Assembly: GCA_019638255.1 (NCBI GenBank)
Contig: JAHBUD010000001.1
Location: forward strand, 2,914,001-2,978,000
DNA: 64,000 nucleotides
Direction of reading: 5' to 3'
Origin: Cyclobacteriaceae bacterium
GTDB lineage: Bacteria; Bacteroidota; Bacteroidia; Cytophagales; Cyclobacteriaceae
A program made the translations under genes and the position numbers. The notes under the pieces are model-generated. The model saw nothing but the letters and a program-made list of their open reading frames with translations, searched no databases and was not told where the DNA came from. Position 1 is the first letter of the stretch, and each line of letters begins with the position of its first letter. Shown here one piece after another: positions 37,001-45,301 of the stretch.

Positions 37001-40000
37001 GGGTTAATACCCGGGCGTGGATTGATTTGGAATTCAACTGATCCAACATTCTGGCAGTTGGTTATCGTATTAGTTACGCGCGCAAAAAATGTTTCGCTAT
37101 CGTTAACATTATCAACATCCGTGGGAGTAGGAACAGGTGTGGTTAAGGCAGCATCAGTAAACCAGGCTACAGCACGATTAGCTGCCCCACCGGTAACAAG
37201 ATTATTATAGAATGTAAGATCAACATTATTGATTGCATTCCCTCCGATTGTCTCTTCACAAAATGAAGGATTTTGATTGACCACAGCCGGGCTGGGATTA
37301 ATGGTAAATGTTATGAGTCCATCTTGCGTACAACCTGGAAGAACATCGGTTCTTGTGACGCGTGTGTAAATTTGCGTGCCAGTTGAAACCAATTCCGGGC
37401 CTACAAACGGTATAGTGCGGGCAGCATCGGTAAAATATTGAATGGTTCTTCCTGCTGAAGCGGGTATACCTGTAATCGCATCGTTTAATGAATTAAGATA
37501 AGCAAGTGTAACAGTTGCATTTCCTAAGCCAGGCGAATCTTCACATAGCTGTGGTAATGGATTATTATTATCGGGAAGCGCATGGCGTGTAATGATCACC
37601 TGATCGTTGCTTGAACTACAAACACCCAACGCGCTGGTAGCTGTCCAGGTAAAGGTTGTGTTCCCAACAGGTAATCCGGTTACTGAAGTTGTTGGGCTAT
37701 TAACATCTGCAATAAACGGCAACAAAGCGCCTGCGCTGGAAACAAATATATTATCAAAACGATGAATTTGGTTGTTAAGCACATTCAGCACCCGAACAAC
37801 AACTTCAAGCGAGTTTCCGGTTAAGCCTGATACCGTAAATGTATTGAATGCCCCATCAACAGCACCGTTACCAACAATCTCACCCAACAGCACTTCAGCG
37901 CCTCCATTAATTCTGTAAAACGCCCGAATGTACTCAGCCCCACTCATTGGCCCAAACTCGGCCAACTGAATAGAAATCCTGACGTTGGGTTGAGCCGTGA
38001 TATTTATAGATGGTGAGCGCCAAACCAGTTCTGCATTAACATCATGCGCTTGCATAACACCTGACTGGACGCGCATATAATCACCATTAACAAGACTATT
38101 TTCAAGTAAAGTATTGGCATTAGGTGCGGTAATTGTCCAGCCGTCTGTAGGGTGTGTAAAGGAGATTGGATGAGGATTAGGTCCTGATAATCCTGTGCCA
38201 TCAGGATAACTAAAGGTTTGGTAATACAAGGCACTGCCTATACTCCAAGTTCCGGTGCCTCCATTATTCACAGGAGTTGCATTGAGGTTAATGTCAGGAT
38301 CGCACGTTGCAAAATCGGGGCCTGCTGCGGCAGGGGAAGGGAGTCGATCAAACGTTATTGTTATCGGATCATTAACGGCCAAACAGGCACCAGTCGGATC
38401 ATCCGTTATAAGGCGTAGCTGAACTGAGCCTGCCGTAAAATCGGCAGCCGTTGGAATGTAAACATCATTAACCGGGTTGGCATTAAAGAAATTTCCAATG
38501 GCTGCACCGCTGGATTGAAAAGTACCCGACCCGGTAACCCGCTCCCATCGTGCCTGCGATGCACCTCCACCAAACGTACCCGATAAATTTACATTAAAGG
38601 GAGCAGTTGGCGGGTTATTCAAGCAATGTGTAAAGTCTGGTGGAGCGGTAACCGTTGGAGGGTTTCTGAAAACGATGTCAACAAAATCATCCGAAGGTGC
38701 ACAGACACCAGAAGATAGTCTCCAACGGAATGTATAAGTTCCGGGTAACGTTACAGTTACCACAGCATTTCTCGTGTTGATGTTTGGAACAAATGCTGAA
38801 GTACCTCCTGCTGGTCCTGCAGTTTGTGTCCACGTTCCTGTGGCGAACGTAGGATCATTTCCATTTAGAGTGGCAGTAAGACCACAAACATCCTGATCAG
38901 CACCAGCTGCTGATACCGGAGGTGTTGTTCCATAATCAATTTGCACATCATCAAATGATGTACATGTTCCACTAACGATTGTCCAGCGAAACACATGAAT
39001 ACCGTTGGCAAAAACCCTGGCCACGGCATTTGGGGTATTGGCATTAGGTGTAAAAGTTGGTGCCCCACCCGGACCACTCACACGCGTCCACGTGCCTGTA
39101 CCGGCAGCGGGTACATTTCCTGCAAGGGTTGCATCAAGTGGAGCCGCTATACACAAAGCCTGATCAGGGCCAGCGTCTGCCAGACCAGGATTGGGGGATA
39201 TATTAACAGTTCTATTTACCGGGTTTGAAGAACAAAATACACCGCTTCCATAATCAGCCGTAACTACATAGTTCAACGGGTAGGCACCAGGTGTTGCCGC
39301 AGCTTGAACAGTAGGTGTTTGAATATCCACCGCATCTAAAATACCGGTGCTTCCACCCCAAGTATGGGCAGAAATGGTTGGCGTAAAGCCACCGGCTGCC
39401 GGTGGCAAAACCGGATTACCGTTTAAGAGAAGTGTGCTTCCCTGACAAATATCTGCCGGGTTGGGTGTAATGCCAGCAGTAGGTCGCGCCCTTACGTTAA
39501 CTGCAAGGGTACGTGCAGGACTGGGGCATCGGTCACCATTCACTGTTGTTGCCGGGGGGCTAACGTAGCGCCTTACTACAGATATATTACCTGATCCTGC
39601 TGCAGCTGCGGCAGTTATAGTTAACGAATTTGTTCCTTGACCAGAAAAAATAGTACCAACAGCCGCAGGTACAGTCCATTGAAATTCTGTACTTAAATCG
39701 AAGTTACCTGTTATTGCATCTGTAATTGTAATAGGTGCAGGCGCACTGGGTAAGCTATAGACAAAGGTGCCATCCAGACAAAGGTTTACCGGTCCAGTTA
39801 TAACCGGAGGTTGTGATATGTCAGGCCTTCGGGTTATGGTTACTTCGGTTGGATCACTAACACACCCATTCGCTGCCGTTGCCGTTACAAAGAAGTGCCT
39901 TCTTTCACCAATAGGGGCTTGGGCATTTGAGGGCGTAAATGTGTTGGCAGTGGCCAACACACCTGTGTTTGCCAAAGCATTAGCCAAGGTAGCATACCAT

Positions 40001-41505
40001 CGATACGTTAATCCACCAACAACGGGGTTAACACTTATTGTTCGGCTTTGCGCAGAACAAATATCAACATTGGGTACTACAGGCGGGTTTGGCTTTGTGA
40101 TGATGGTGATTGTGTAGTTGCGCAACACCGGTACAGCATTGGCGAAGTAGTTGTTTACATTAGGAAAATCAGCCTGCGGTTGGAAACTGGCTGAGCCCCT
40201 GAAATTAAAAACATTTGCTGGTGCCGCCTGTGGAGGGTTTAAACCTCCGTCAAAAGTGTTCCGGTCAAATGCATTGCATATGTTCCATGTTCGCATCGTA
40301 ACCGTCATTTGCTGGCCTGCTATTGCGGTAGTAGGCATCTGAATATTATCCGTTATATGGATCGGATTTAGAGTTGAGGCCGGTTGATAAATAACTCGGC
40401 CATACACTGGAAGTTGAGCTGCAGAATAGGAGACGCCATTAATAATTATGCTACCACCAGCACCACCTGGAGCAGTTATCGTGTTGGCTGTTCCATATAC
40501 AAACTGTATCCATCTCGCCTGATCATTGGGCTGGGGGTTTTCCAAAGGGGGCGTACAGTTAAAATCAGTTGCGTCCCGTAACCGAATTGGATTCGTATCT
40601 CCCTGGCATACATTTACATTTTCGCCTACTTCAACTCCAGTACTGGTTGGGTCATGATTAATGTCGTGGAAACCAAGATCAGTATTATCTTCAGTATCCC
40701 AAACTGTAAAGGGTTGGGTTTGAAACTGAGCAGTAATCGTTCCGCAATTGTTGGCACCAACACCCCAGGTAGAGCGCATAGTATAGGTGCATCGTTGGCC
40801 TGGAGTTGTTGATGCTGCACTTCCTGCATCGTAATCGTAAACATGATTTTGAACAACTCGCCAAAGCTGCTTTGACATATTTGTCTCAGAAACATTCTGA
40901 AGGGTGGGGTTTAAGGTTTGTACATTACCGTCAGCCCAATCAATAATAATTCGCGGTAGTGATCCAGGAATACTATAGTTTATACCTCGATACTCAACTT
41001 GCCAGTCTAAACTTCGGGGGGAACACAAGCCGCCTGGATTTAAAATTAGGTTACCTGGGATTGGCACGCCAACTCCGCTTGCATTATTACAGTTTGCTGT
41101 ATTCACAAGAACCGGGTTTGGACCAATGTCCTGAAGCGGACTCGGTCCAGTGCATGACCAAGGTCTGTACTCGACAGTTGCACCGACATTACCCAAATTA
41201 TTTCTTGGTGTTACCCGAACAGCAATATGTCTACCCTCATCAGCAGCAGCAAGAGTATAAGAATTACCGGTTGCAATTATGACAGGATTTGTACCGCAGT
41301 TATCATCATAACGCACCCATTGAATAACTGTTCCGGCTTCCGGATTTGGAACGCCATTATAGGTGTAAACCACAGTTAACGTATGACTTCTCTTCATCAC
41401 CCCAGTCATCCCAACACCAGTTGCAGTAGGGGGCACTTGTGAGAAGGAACGGGTGATTGTAAAAGCGGAGAGGACTACGAGTAAAAAGTAAGCCTTAAAG
41501 GTCAT
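27712..41505 (-). CDS. Giant SprB-like repetitive cell-surface adhesin with type B T9SS sorting domain
   Basis: This is 4597 residues in one uninterrupted frame. Residues 1-22 form a signal peptide (MTFKAYFLLVVLSAFTITRS). Residues 23 to about 1080 and 1300-1880 are Ig/PKD-like beta domains, many opening with a conserved Cys (vCsg/vCsd). About 1085-1285 is a jelly-roll-like insert. About 1885-3207 holds 14 tandem repeats of some 94 residues. About 3210-4190 has related longer domains, and about 4190-4490 has PKD domains (VYNWDFG, FWWNFGDTSE). The last 105 residues, from VRVPNAFTPDPSGPNGG through FDRWGNMIFES to GVYVFKLVLR, are the CHU_C/gliding-type C-terminal domain recognised by type IX secretion. 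It is expected on the cell surface in adhesion or gliding; the ligand is unknown. Confidence 0.93.
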   Translation of the reverse strand: MTFKAYFLLVVLSAFTITRSFSQVPPTATGVGMTGVMKRSHTLTVVYTYNGVPNPEAGTVIQWVRYDDNCGTNPVIIATGNSYTLAAADEGRHIAVRVTPRNNLGNVGATVEYRPWSCTGPSPLQDIGPNPVLVNTANCNNASGVGVPIPGNLILNPGGLCSPRSLDWQVEYRGINYSIPGSLPRIIIDWADGNVQTLNPTLQNVSETNMSKQLWRVVQNHVYDYDAGSAASTTPGQRCTYTMRSTWGVGANNCGTITAQFQTQPFTVWDTEDNTDLGFHDINHDPTSTGVEVGENVNVCQGDTNPIRLRDATDFNCTPPLENPQPNDQARWIQFVYGTANTITAPGGAGGSIIINGVSYSAAQLPVYGRVIYQPASTLNPIHITDNIQMPTTAIAGQQMTVTMRTWNICNAFDRNTFDGGLNPPQAAPANVFNFRGSASFQPQADFPNVNNYFANAVPVLRNYTITIITKPNPPVVPNVDICSAQSRTISVNPVVGGLTYRWYATLANALANTGVLATANTFTPSNAQAPIGERRHFFVTATAANGCVSDPTEVTITRRPDISQPPVITGPVNLCLDGTFVYSLPSAPAPITITDAITGNFDLSTEFQWTVPAAVGTIFSGQGTNSLTITAAAAAGSGNISVVRRYVSPPATTVNGDRCPSPARTLAVNVRARPTAGITPNPADICQGSTLLLNGNPVLPPAAGGFTPTISAHTWGGSTGILDAVDIQTPTVQAAATPGAYPLNYVVTADYGSGVFCSSNPVNRTVNISPNPGLADAGPDQALCIAAPLDATLAGNVPAAGTGTWTRVSGPGGAPTFTPNANTPNAVARVFANGIHVFRWTIVSGTCTSFDDVQIDYGTTPPVSAAGADQDVCGLTATLNGNDPTFATGTWTQTAGPAGGTSAFVPNINTRNAVVTVTLPGTYTFRWRLSSGVCAPSDDFVDIVFRNPPTVTAPPDFTHCLNNPPTAPFNVNLSGTFGGGASQARWERVTGSGTFQSSGAAIGNFFNANPVNDVYIPTAADFTAGSVQLRLITDDPTGACLAVNDPITITFDRLPSPAAAGPDFATCDPDINLNATPVNNGGTGTWSIGSALYYQTFSYPDGTGLSGPNPHPISFTHPTDGWTITAPNANTLLENSLVNGDYMRVQSGVMQAHDVNAELVWRSPSINITAQPNVRISIQLAEFGPMSGAEYIRAFYRINGGAEVLLGEIVGNGAVDGAFNTFTVSGLTGNSLEVVVRVLNVLNNQIHRFDNIFVSSAGALLPFIADVNSPTTSVTGLPVGNTTFTWTATSALGVCSSSNDQVIITRHALPDNNNPLPQLCEDSPGLGNATVTLAYLNSLNDAITGIPASAGRTIQYFTDAARTIPFVGPELVSTGTQIYTRVTRTDVLPGCTQDGLITFTINPSPAVVNQNPSFCEETIGGNAINNVDLTFYNNLVTGGAANRAVAWFTDAALTTPVPTPTDVDNVNDSETFFARVTNTITNCQNVGSVEFQINPRPGINPIVGGTNVCVGPTIVLYQIQTINPGATYTWNLPPDNPGFYVRFAGGGPGDFFVLLQFPGLTNAPAADVYNISVTEISADGCVGDPQPITITVEASPAPNVILGPNPVCKQQTGVVYQTASLNPLSTYSWSVIAGDAAIVGAASGVGLNQVIVDFGTANSSTLRVQEVSPTGCSGAAATLVINANDRPVMTSLPTVSLCGGTAVQDALTLTASIPGSTFSWIVTSVTGLVSGSAVGNNGVGQINQTLTNFSGAVGSVTYRVVPTSPDGCAGPSQDVVVTVNPAPVIASGQTRTICSGQPVNKEIFLSPLNLPPGTVFNWAVPVMSDASVQGSAGNNVLAGAPGTFHITDVLVNTSLASITATYTITPTSGAGCVGVPETIVITINPEPVSTSSVAPVFCSGVGFSLNPQANITNALPSSFTWSAIYPFGLTGGAANGVGNVSGTLTNLTTTQLSAVYTVTPTSAGGCAGATFTITVPVDPQPVGNNTVAPAICSNVAFNINPQASITNGIASTFTWTATYPAGLTGGAANGIGNVVGTLVNLTNIQLSAVFTVIPTSTPEGCVGAPFTITVPVNPEPVGQNTTKAVVCSDSPFSFDPQAEITNGVASTFTWTAAYQAGITGGAGAGAGQIAETLTNLTGGVLNAVYTIIPTSANSCAGTPFTITVPIDTEPLGANVTKAAQCSNVPFNFNPQDDIINGVLSTFTWTAAYGPGLSGGAGNGTGNIAETLTNLTSAPINAVYTVVPTAQGGGCIGNPPFIITVPVNPQPVAINQTMAVVCSNEAFSFDPQTQITNGVVSTFAWTAVYPAGLTGGAGAGTGPVAETLVNLTAGQLSAVYTVTPTSVGGCVGANFTITVPINPQPVGASVIKAAACSNVGFNFNPQLDITNGVASNFAWIAVYDAGLTGGAGNGNGAILETLENLTGGALNAVYTVTPTSTAGCAGVPFTITVPVNPQPVGANDVKAIVCSDVAFSFNPQLDITNGVTATFAWTAAYGPGLTGGAGAGVGNISETLTNLTGVSLNATYTITPTSLNGCTGNTFTITVPIDSEPVGANSTKAAVCSDIPFSFDPQAEITNGTVATFAWTAAYPAGLTGGTANGTGVINQTLTNQTGGQLNAVFTITPTTAGSCVGSNFTITVPVNPEPVGSNAVRPAVCSDVAFNFNPQNDIINGVTSTFTWTAVYDAGLAGGSGGGSGLLSETLTNLTSGPLNAVYTITPTSINGCEGSPFTITVPVNPEPVGADALKAAVCSDVAFNFNPQVEITNGVISTFTWSASYAAGITGGAGNGNGAVAETLINITSAQLSVVYTVTPTSSNGCAGSTFTITVPIDPKPVAINTIKAPVCSDAPFSFDPQDNVQNSITATYAWTAVYDPGLTGGLANGSGLVSGTLTNLTGSTLNAVFTITPTSTVTNCVGPNFTITVPVRSEPVGADATKAAVCSDVAFNINPQLDITNGIVSTFTWTAVYDAGLLNGAGAGAGPIAETLNNVSGGVLNAVYTVTPTSNNGCEGAPFVITVPVSSEPFGADAIKAPACSNAPFAFDPQADITNGIISSFTWTASYDFGLTGGAANGVGDVTGNLQNLTGGVLNAVFTVTPSSGSSCAGNPFTITVPINPQPVGTNVTRPAVCSDVPFSLNPQDNITNLVTSTFTWTATYAPGITGGVGGGVGNLAETLHNETGGPLNAVYTVIPTSTDGCVGNPFIITLPVNAEPVMNPNLDVTVCSDAITNIVLSTNGLSIPAAAFNITNITVAPGLTPAAGNTIVQNGVSANAIRNDRYNNVTAGSLVVSYTIVPVSPQGCLGDPEVISVTVDPEPVIDPALSPLPACSDVTTGVLLGVAPGSVAAASYNITQINWDLGLQPGPGNASIGAGQPATAIQNDFFTNTTNSPLQARYRVIPVSTAGCAGDEGLVIFTVNPAPAMATNLNTTVCSNEASNIILGTSPVSALAASYDIMSIVVDAGLTPITFNGSAPRNTTDINEIRNDVFANNTNGVLTVTYNLVPITVAGCRGPVLPIVLRVEPAPLANPLNNTADICSNTLTDIVLNSPTVPSAGIITFNYQAFASSGLVSGFFPIQSNLPQGHVITDNLVNNDDTPQTVTYRITPVANGAKNGNGCTGDFVDVIVNIEPKPRVIVTPTQVTVCEGIPTGFNLTTTTVPSIGSVEFEVVNVVATGGVTGFSPVGTIFVPNSTLDDILDNPTPNVQTVTYTLRPQAPTVGCFGDNVQLVVTVNPRPVVTASSLSEQICSGSSINITFTYDVVNTIGLWTRVADPNVIGSSPGAGSLLFQTLFNNSNTPGNVVYTVTPTSPAGCQGLPININVTVDPIPSVTGLPAAITVCDDNSINVPLSSAVAGTVFNWTATPSSVNITGFTSPNTGNVINETLSNGDFFPGTILYQVIPTGPAPTSCVGNPATMVVTVAPTVGGRWLTSDLALCVGQTQFLVLQLDGQPPFTATYTATDANGTTSFPLVGLGNIRVIPVSPTLTTTYALTAVSDVNGCPFTPVAESVTVTVGETDATFSIVGPASGCSPYTATFQFNQVAGVTYNWRWFDGTEDTFTAAATIPNATITHQFVNPSPTGTISYKVTLQTTLDPPLDICQDVHFETVSVFPEIFVNIFPDKDEICSGETINFFNSSIGAATHRWFYRVQGNIGQEIDVRTTQQVSYNFTNTTTQNPIIYEVVYVANNGNCPSAEYIIPITVYREVTAGFDEGTIPPFMGGSSLVTFTNTSVPVDPVDFVYNWDFGIGSVPATQSGTGPFTVDYTSPGLRDVRLTAVNLAAQANGLDCSSTFTKTINIILPPLSAAFDYTPNAACFPATIEITVNNATGDVYEWQVIDQNGRVTAVSTAPLPVFFIANPGEYTIFLRTTNSITGQVAFADNSGTGPNAMPGRVPVPIYPKPQAAFQARPTTLFVPDTELVTFNFSQPTPVPSDTVSFWWNFGDTSEIIKRLLGESDPTYFYPVEGRYTVTMVMREVRGNVVCTDTARAEIIAREGGQVRVPNAFTPDPSGPNGGIPGPGGVNDVFLPFVRGINTNEPNSFVMQIFDRWGNMIFESRNSPGQPLRGWDGYDRNGNLLPAGVYVFKLVLRLVDGQRTTQIGDVTLIR
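31881..35850 (-). repeat. Fourteen tandem ~282-base protein-coding repeats in the adhesin
   Basis: Units begin with a PVGAN-like word. On the plus strand their boundaries fall near 32158, 32440, 32723, 33010, 33291, 33574, 33858, 34138, 34420, 34700, 34987, 35269, 35557 and 35840. The unit consensus is PVGAN..KAAVCSDVPF, then F.FNPQ..ITNGV.STFTWTA, then Y.AGLTGGAGNG.G.I.ETLT, then NLTG..LNAVYTVTPTS, then GC.G.PFTITVPVNPE. Length is 93-96 residues with strong conservation of Cys, NPQ, FTWTA and the TITVPV strand. This regularity points to unit duplication and homogenisation. Assemblies may collapse or misjoin here. Confidence 0.9.
37650..38260 (-). other. Jelly-roll/carbohydrate-binding-like insert domain in the adhesin
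   Basis: Residues of about 1085-1285 depart from the Ig-like pattern. They read YYQTFSYPDGTGLSG, GWTITAPNANTLLENSLVNG, RVQSGVMQAHDVNAELVWRS, and then EYIRAFYRINGGAEVLLGEI to HRFDNIFVSS. An ALVWRS edge, a central GG.EV.L strand and a closing FDNI.V are typical of concanavalin-like or discoidin-like beta sandwiches that bind sugars. The fold is inferred from pattern only. It splits a PKD-like domain. Confidence 0.5.
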
Positions 41506-41554
41506 CTCAATAGGTTAGAAATTGTGACAAAATAAACATACTAATCCTTTAAGC

Positions 41555-41562
41555 CAAATGTA
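41555..41562 (-). promoter_or_regulatory. -7 promoter box of the adhesin-porP operon
   Basis: TACATTTG on the minus strand is a full match to TAnnTTTG, about 50 bases ahead of the adhesin ATG. No clear TTG -33 box lies at the right distance, so the call rests on the -7 box alone. Confidence 0.45.
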
Positions 41563-41649
41563 GACAGGTATGGGTATTTCACGTTTTAAATACGGTGGTT
41601 CACATCTTTGTAACCACTCATTTATCCTGTGCAAAGAAGCTTTCACCTC

Positions 41650-41680
41650 TTAGTTTATTACCATTAAAACCCTACCTTTG
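41650..41680 (+). promoter_or_regulatory. pyrG promoter
   Basis: TTAG at 41650-41653, 19 bases, then TACCTTTG at 41673-41680, 20 bases before the pyrG ATG. The -7 box is a perfect match and the spacing is standard; the -33 box has one mismatch. Confidence 0.6.
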
Positions 41681-41699
41681 CACCCCGTAACAACCATCC

Positions 41700-43322
41700 A
41701 TGTCGGCAGCTAAATACATATTCGTTACGGGAGGGGTGACCTCATCCCTGGGAAAAGGCATCATATCAGCTTCTTTGGGCATGCTTCTGCAAGCCCGCGG
41801 TTTTAAGGTGACCATCCAGAAATTTGATCCCTATATTAATATAGACCCGGGAACCCTCAATCCCTATGAACATGGCGAGTGCTACGTGACCAACGATGGC
41901 GCAGAAACAGACCTTGACCTGGGGCACTATGAGCGCTTTTTGAATGTATCTACCTCACAGGCCAACAACATTACTACCGGCCGCATCTATAATAATGTAA
42001 TCACCAAGGAACGTCAGGGTGAATACCTCGGCAAGACCGTTCAGGTTATTCCCCACATCACGGACGAAATCAAACGGAACATTTATTTATTAGGCGAGAG
42101 TGGTGAATACGATTTCATCATTACCGAAATCGGTGGGTCAGTCGGTGACATTGAATCGCTTCCTTTCATTGAAGCGGTTCGCCAGGTGAAATGGGATCTT
42201 GGTGCCAACAATGCGTTGGTTATACACCTTACCCTTATCCCCTACCTGAAAGCCGCGAAAGAACTGAAGACAAAGCCAACGCAACACTCTGTTAAAGAAC
42301 TTCTCTCTTACGGAGTTCAACCCGATATATTAGTATGTCGCACGGAAATGCCGCTGCCGCAGGATATCCGCAAGAAGCTGGCCTTGTTTTGCAACGTGCA
42401 CCTCAATTCCGTTATTGAGGCTATTGATGCCGACACGATTTACGATGTGCCCATCCTGATGCGAAAAGAAAGATTGGATGAACGGGTGCTGTCGAAATTA
42501 AAACTTCAAAGTAAATCGGAACCCGACCTGGAACATTGGAAGGATTTTCTCGGTAAACTTAAAAACCCAATTGAAGAAGTTACCATTGGGCTGGTAGGAA
42601 AATACGTTACCCTACCCGATGCTTATAAATCCATAGTAGAAGCTTTTGTGCATGCCGGTGCACGAAACGATTGTCGTGTTAATCTGAAATGGATATCCTC
42701 AGAAGAGATCAACAACGAAACGGTTTCTACAATATTTAAAGGATTGGATGGTATACTGGTGGCTCCGGGTTTCGGTGAACGCGGCATGGAAGGAAAGATT
42801 GAGGCCATCCGCTATATCCGCGAAAATAAAATTCCATTCTTTGGCATTTGCTTAGGCATGCAATGTGCGGTTATCGAATTTGCCCGCCACGTTGTTGGGT
42901 TAGCCGATGCCAGCTCTACCGAGCTCAATCCCAAAACAAAACATCCGGTAATTGACCTGATGGAAGCGCAGAAAAAAATTACTGCGAAAGGCGGCACCAT
43001 GCGTCTTGGTGCTTATGCCTGCAAATTAAAAAAGAGCAGCAAAGCGGCTCAGGCCTATGGTGAAGGTTCCATTCACGAACGCCATCGCCACCGCTATGAG
43101 TTTAACAACGCTTACCTTGAACGTATTGAAGAAGCTGGTTTGAAAGCTGTAGGTATCAATCCCGATTCAAACCTGGTTGAAGTGGTCGAACTTAAGGATC
43201 ACCCTTGGTTTATTGGGGTACAGTACCACCCCGAGTTACGTAGCACGGTAATGAATCCGCATCCCCTGTTTGTTGGATTTGTTGAAGCTTCAGTAAAGTA
43301 TAAGAAATCATTAACTGTATAA
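41700..43322 (+). CDS. pyrG: CTP synthase
   Basis: PyrG aminates UTP to CTP using ATP and glutamine. It is 540 residues, full length. The synthetase part opens with [20 protein letters not shown] (ATP loop) and [21 protein letters not shown]. The C-terminal glutaminase has [18 protein letters not shown] (catalytic Cys) and the His-Glu pair in [10 protein letters not shown]. The gene is preceded by its own promoter, and yidC follows 20 bases later. Confidence 0.98.
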   Translation: MSAAKYIFVTGGVTSSLGKGIISASLGMLLQARGFKVTIQKFDPYINIDPGTLNPYEHGECYVTNDGAETDLDLGHYERFLNVSTSQANNITTGRIYNNVITKERQGEYLGKTVQVIPHITDEIKRNIYLLGESGEYDFIITEIGGSVGDIESLPFIEAVRQVKWDLGANNALVIHLTLIPYLKAAKELKTKPTQHSVKELLSYGVQPDILVCRTEMPLPQDIRKKLALFCNVHLNSVIEAIDADTIYDVPILMRKERLDERVLSKLKLQSKSEPDLEHWKDFLGKLKNPIEEVTIGLVGKYVTLPDAYKSIVEAFVHAGARNDCRVNLKWISSEEINNETVSTIFKGLDGILVAPGFGERGMEGKIEAIRYIRENKIPFFGICLGMQCAVIEFARHVVGLADASSTELNPKTKHPVIDLMEAQKKITAKGGTMRLGAYACKLKKSSKAAQAYGEGSIHERHRHRYEFNNAYLERIEEAGLKAVGINPDSNLVEVVELKDHPWFIGVQYHPELRSTVMNPHPLFVGFVEASVKYKKSLTV

Positions 43323-43342
43323 TCCCTTTTTAACTTTTTACA

Positions 43343-45157
43343 ATGGATAGAAATTCCGCGATTGGTCTTACCCTCATAGCAGCCCTTTTACTTATATACT
43401 TTACCTGGTTTGCGCCCAAGCCGGAAGATCTGCCGCAAGGTTCACCGACTGAAGAGATTGAATCCCTTACCCCTAACAATGACGCATCATCTTTACCGGT
43501 TGATGCCATAGTTGCTCAACCTGCATTGATTGATTCGTTAAATGCTTTGAACGAAGGGAAAGAGGAACTCAAGACTGTTGAAACGAATGATCTCAAAATT
43601 ACTTTCAGCACCAAAGGTGGTGTAATCCAACAGCTTGAACTTAAAAACTACAAAACCTACCACGGCAATCCGCTGGTGTTAGTACAGCGGGATTTCAATA
43701 CGATGAAACTGAATACCCAGTTCAGGGGAAGAGCCATCGACCTGTATAGTTTTTTCTATTCGGTAAGTGAAACCAAAAATGCCGACACCACACAGCTGCG
43801 CTTTACCGTTACGCTGAGCGAAAATATCTCCTGGACACAGACCTATTCGATACCCGAAACAGGGTATAAAATCGGTTATGGCGTTAACGTTGATGGTGGA
43901 ACAACTGAATTTGCCGAACAGTTAACGCTTGAATGGAATAATGTACTGTTGCCACTGGAAAAAGACATCAACGACAGCCGTAATAACACCACCATTACCT
44001 ATTATCAAAATGGTTCGTTTGACGAACTCAGCCAGCGGTCTACAGATACGGAGCGGGAAGTACTTTCAGGAAATCTGAACTGGGTTTCTATCAAACAAAA
44101 ATTTTTCCTGGCATCTATCATTTCTGAAAACGGGTTCCCGGGCGGAGAGGTTGAAACTAATGTGAATGTTTCAGATCCATCGGTTGTAAAACGTGCACAG
44201 GTAAAAATCAGTATCCCCATGAAGGATATCACCGAAGGTAAAGCGAACTATGCTTTTTATTTTGGACCAAACGATTATAAAGAATTAGGAAAAGTTACCG
44301 AAAGCTTCGCCAAGAATGTTTACCTGGGATGGCCACCGGTATACTGGATCAATAAGTTCGTTGTGTTTCCTGTATTTCATTTTCTTACCAACACCGTTGG
44401 TAATTTCGGACTAATCATCATCATCCTGGTGATTGTGCTTCGCATTATTTTATTGCCGTTGTCTTACACCTCATACCTGAGCATGGCCAAGATGAGGTTG
44501 CTAAAACCTGAACTCGATGAGATTAAGGAAAAAATTGGCGATGATATGACTAAAATGCAACAGGAGCAGATGAAGTTATATCAGCAGGCTGGTGTTAACC
44601 CGCTAAGCGGATGTATACCACTGGTACTGCAAATGCCGTTTTTATTCGCCATGTTTTACCTATTCCCCAACAGCATCGAATTGCGTCAGCAGTCATTCCT
44701 TTGGGCAGAGGATCTTTCGACTTACGACTCCATCCTTAATCTTCCGTTTACCATTCCGTTTTATGGTGATCACGTGAGTTTGTTTACTATATTAATGACT
44801 GTATCAACGTTAGTTTACACCTGGCAAAATAACCAGTTATCATCCGTACAAGGACCAATGAAATCCATGTCGTACATGATGCCGGTGATTTTTTTATTTG
44901 TGCTTAACTCATTCCCTTCGGGATTAAGTTTCTATTATTTTGTTACCAACCTGGTAACCTTTGCCCAGCAAGCGATTATCAAACGTTTTGTTAATGAAGA
45001 TAAAATCAAAGCCGTAATGGAAAACCACCGCAAAATGATGGCATCGGGCAATGTTAAAAAGTCGCGGTTCATGTCGAAGCTCGAGGATGCCATGAAAGCA
45101 AGTGAGGAGTCACGCAAGCAAGCTGAAGAAGCACGCAAGAAAAGGAAAAAGAATTAA
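43343..45157 (+). CDS. yidC: Membrane protein insertase YidC
   Basis: YidC inserts and folds inner-membrane proteins alone or with SecYEG. The 604-residue chain starts with a membrane helix (SAIGLTLIAALLLIYFTWF), then a large periplasmic beta-supersandwich domain (about 75-330). The five-helix core follows at about 350-565 (FGLIIIILVIVLRIILLPLSY, GVNPLSGCIPLVLQMPFLFAMFY, SSVQGPMKSMSYMMPVIFLF). A basic tail ends EARKKRKKN, as in other Bacteroidota, for ribosome contact. It probably shares the pyrG transcript. Confidence 0.97.
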   Translation: MDRNSAIGLTLIAALLLIYFTWFAPKPEDLPQGSPTEEIESLTPNNDASSLPVDAIVAQPALIDSLNALNEGKEELKTVETNDLKITFSTKGGVIQQLELKNYKTYHGNPLVLVQRDFNTMKLNTQFRGRAIDLYSFFYSVSETKNADTTQLRFTVTLSENISWTQTYSIPETGYKIGYGVNVDGGTTEFAEQLTLEWNNVLLPLEKDINDSRNNTTITYYQNGSFDELSQRSTDTEREVLSGNLNWVSIKQKFFLASIISENGFPGGEVETNVNVSDPSVVKRAQVKISIPMKDITEGKANYAFYFGPNDYKELGKVTESFAKNVYLGWPPVYWINKFVVFPVFHFLTNTVGNFGLIIIILVIVLRIILLPLSYTSYLSMAKMRLLKPELDEIKEKIGDDMTKMQQEQMKLYQQAGVNPLSGCIPLVLQMPFLFAMFYLFPNSIELRQQSFLWAEDLSTYDSILNLPFTIPFYGDHVSLFTILMTVSTLVYTWQNNQLSSVQGPMKSMSYMMPVIFLFVLNSFPSGLSFYYFVTNLVTFAQQAIIKRFVNEDKIKAVMENHRKMMASGNVKKSRFMSKLEDAMKASEESRKQAEEARKKRKKN

Positions 45158-45166
45158 CCTCTGACA

Positions 45167-45187
45167 AATCCTGACGGTATCAGGATT
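45167..45187 (+). other. Small perfect hairpin after yidC
   Basis: aatcctga / tcaggatt with a five-base loop, ten bases after the yidC stop. It lacks a T-run, so it is at best a weak or factor-dependent terminator or an mRNA-stabilising hairpin. Confidence 0.35.
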
Positions 45188-45301
45188 ATAAGGGTTGATG
45201 AGTGAAAAAAGCCTACTTGATTGTCAATATGTAATCCAAAAATCCGGAATTACCTTGAACAGCAATCAACATCATCTTGTGAATGGAATGTGGACAAATA
45301 C

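Noticed and set aside
29314..40581. Many plus-strand open frames antisense to the giant adhesin, some over 100 codons
   Set aside because: They mirror the repetitive coding of the adhesin (same pattern in each repeat), have no promoters or RBS, and give repeated low-information products.
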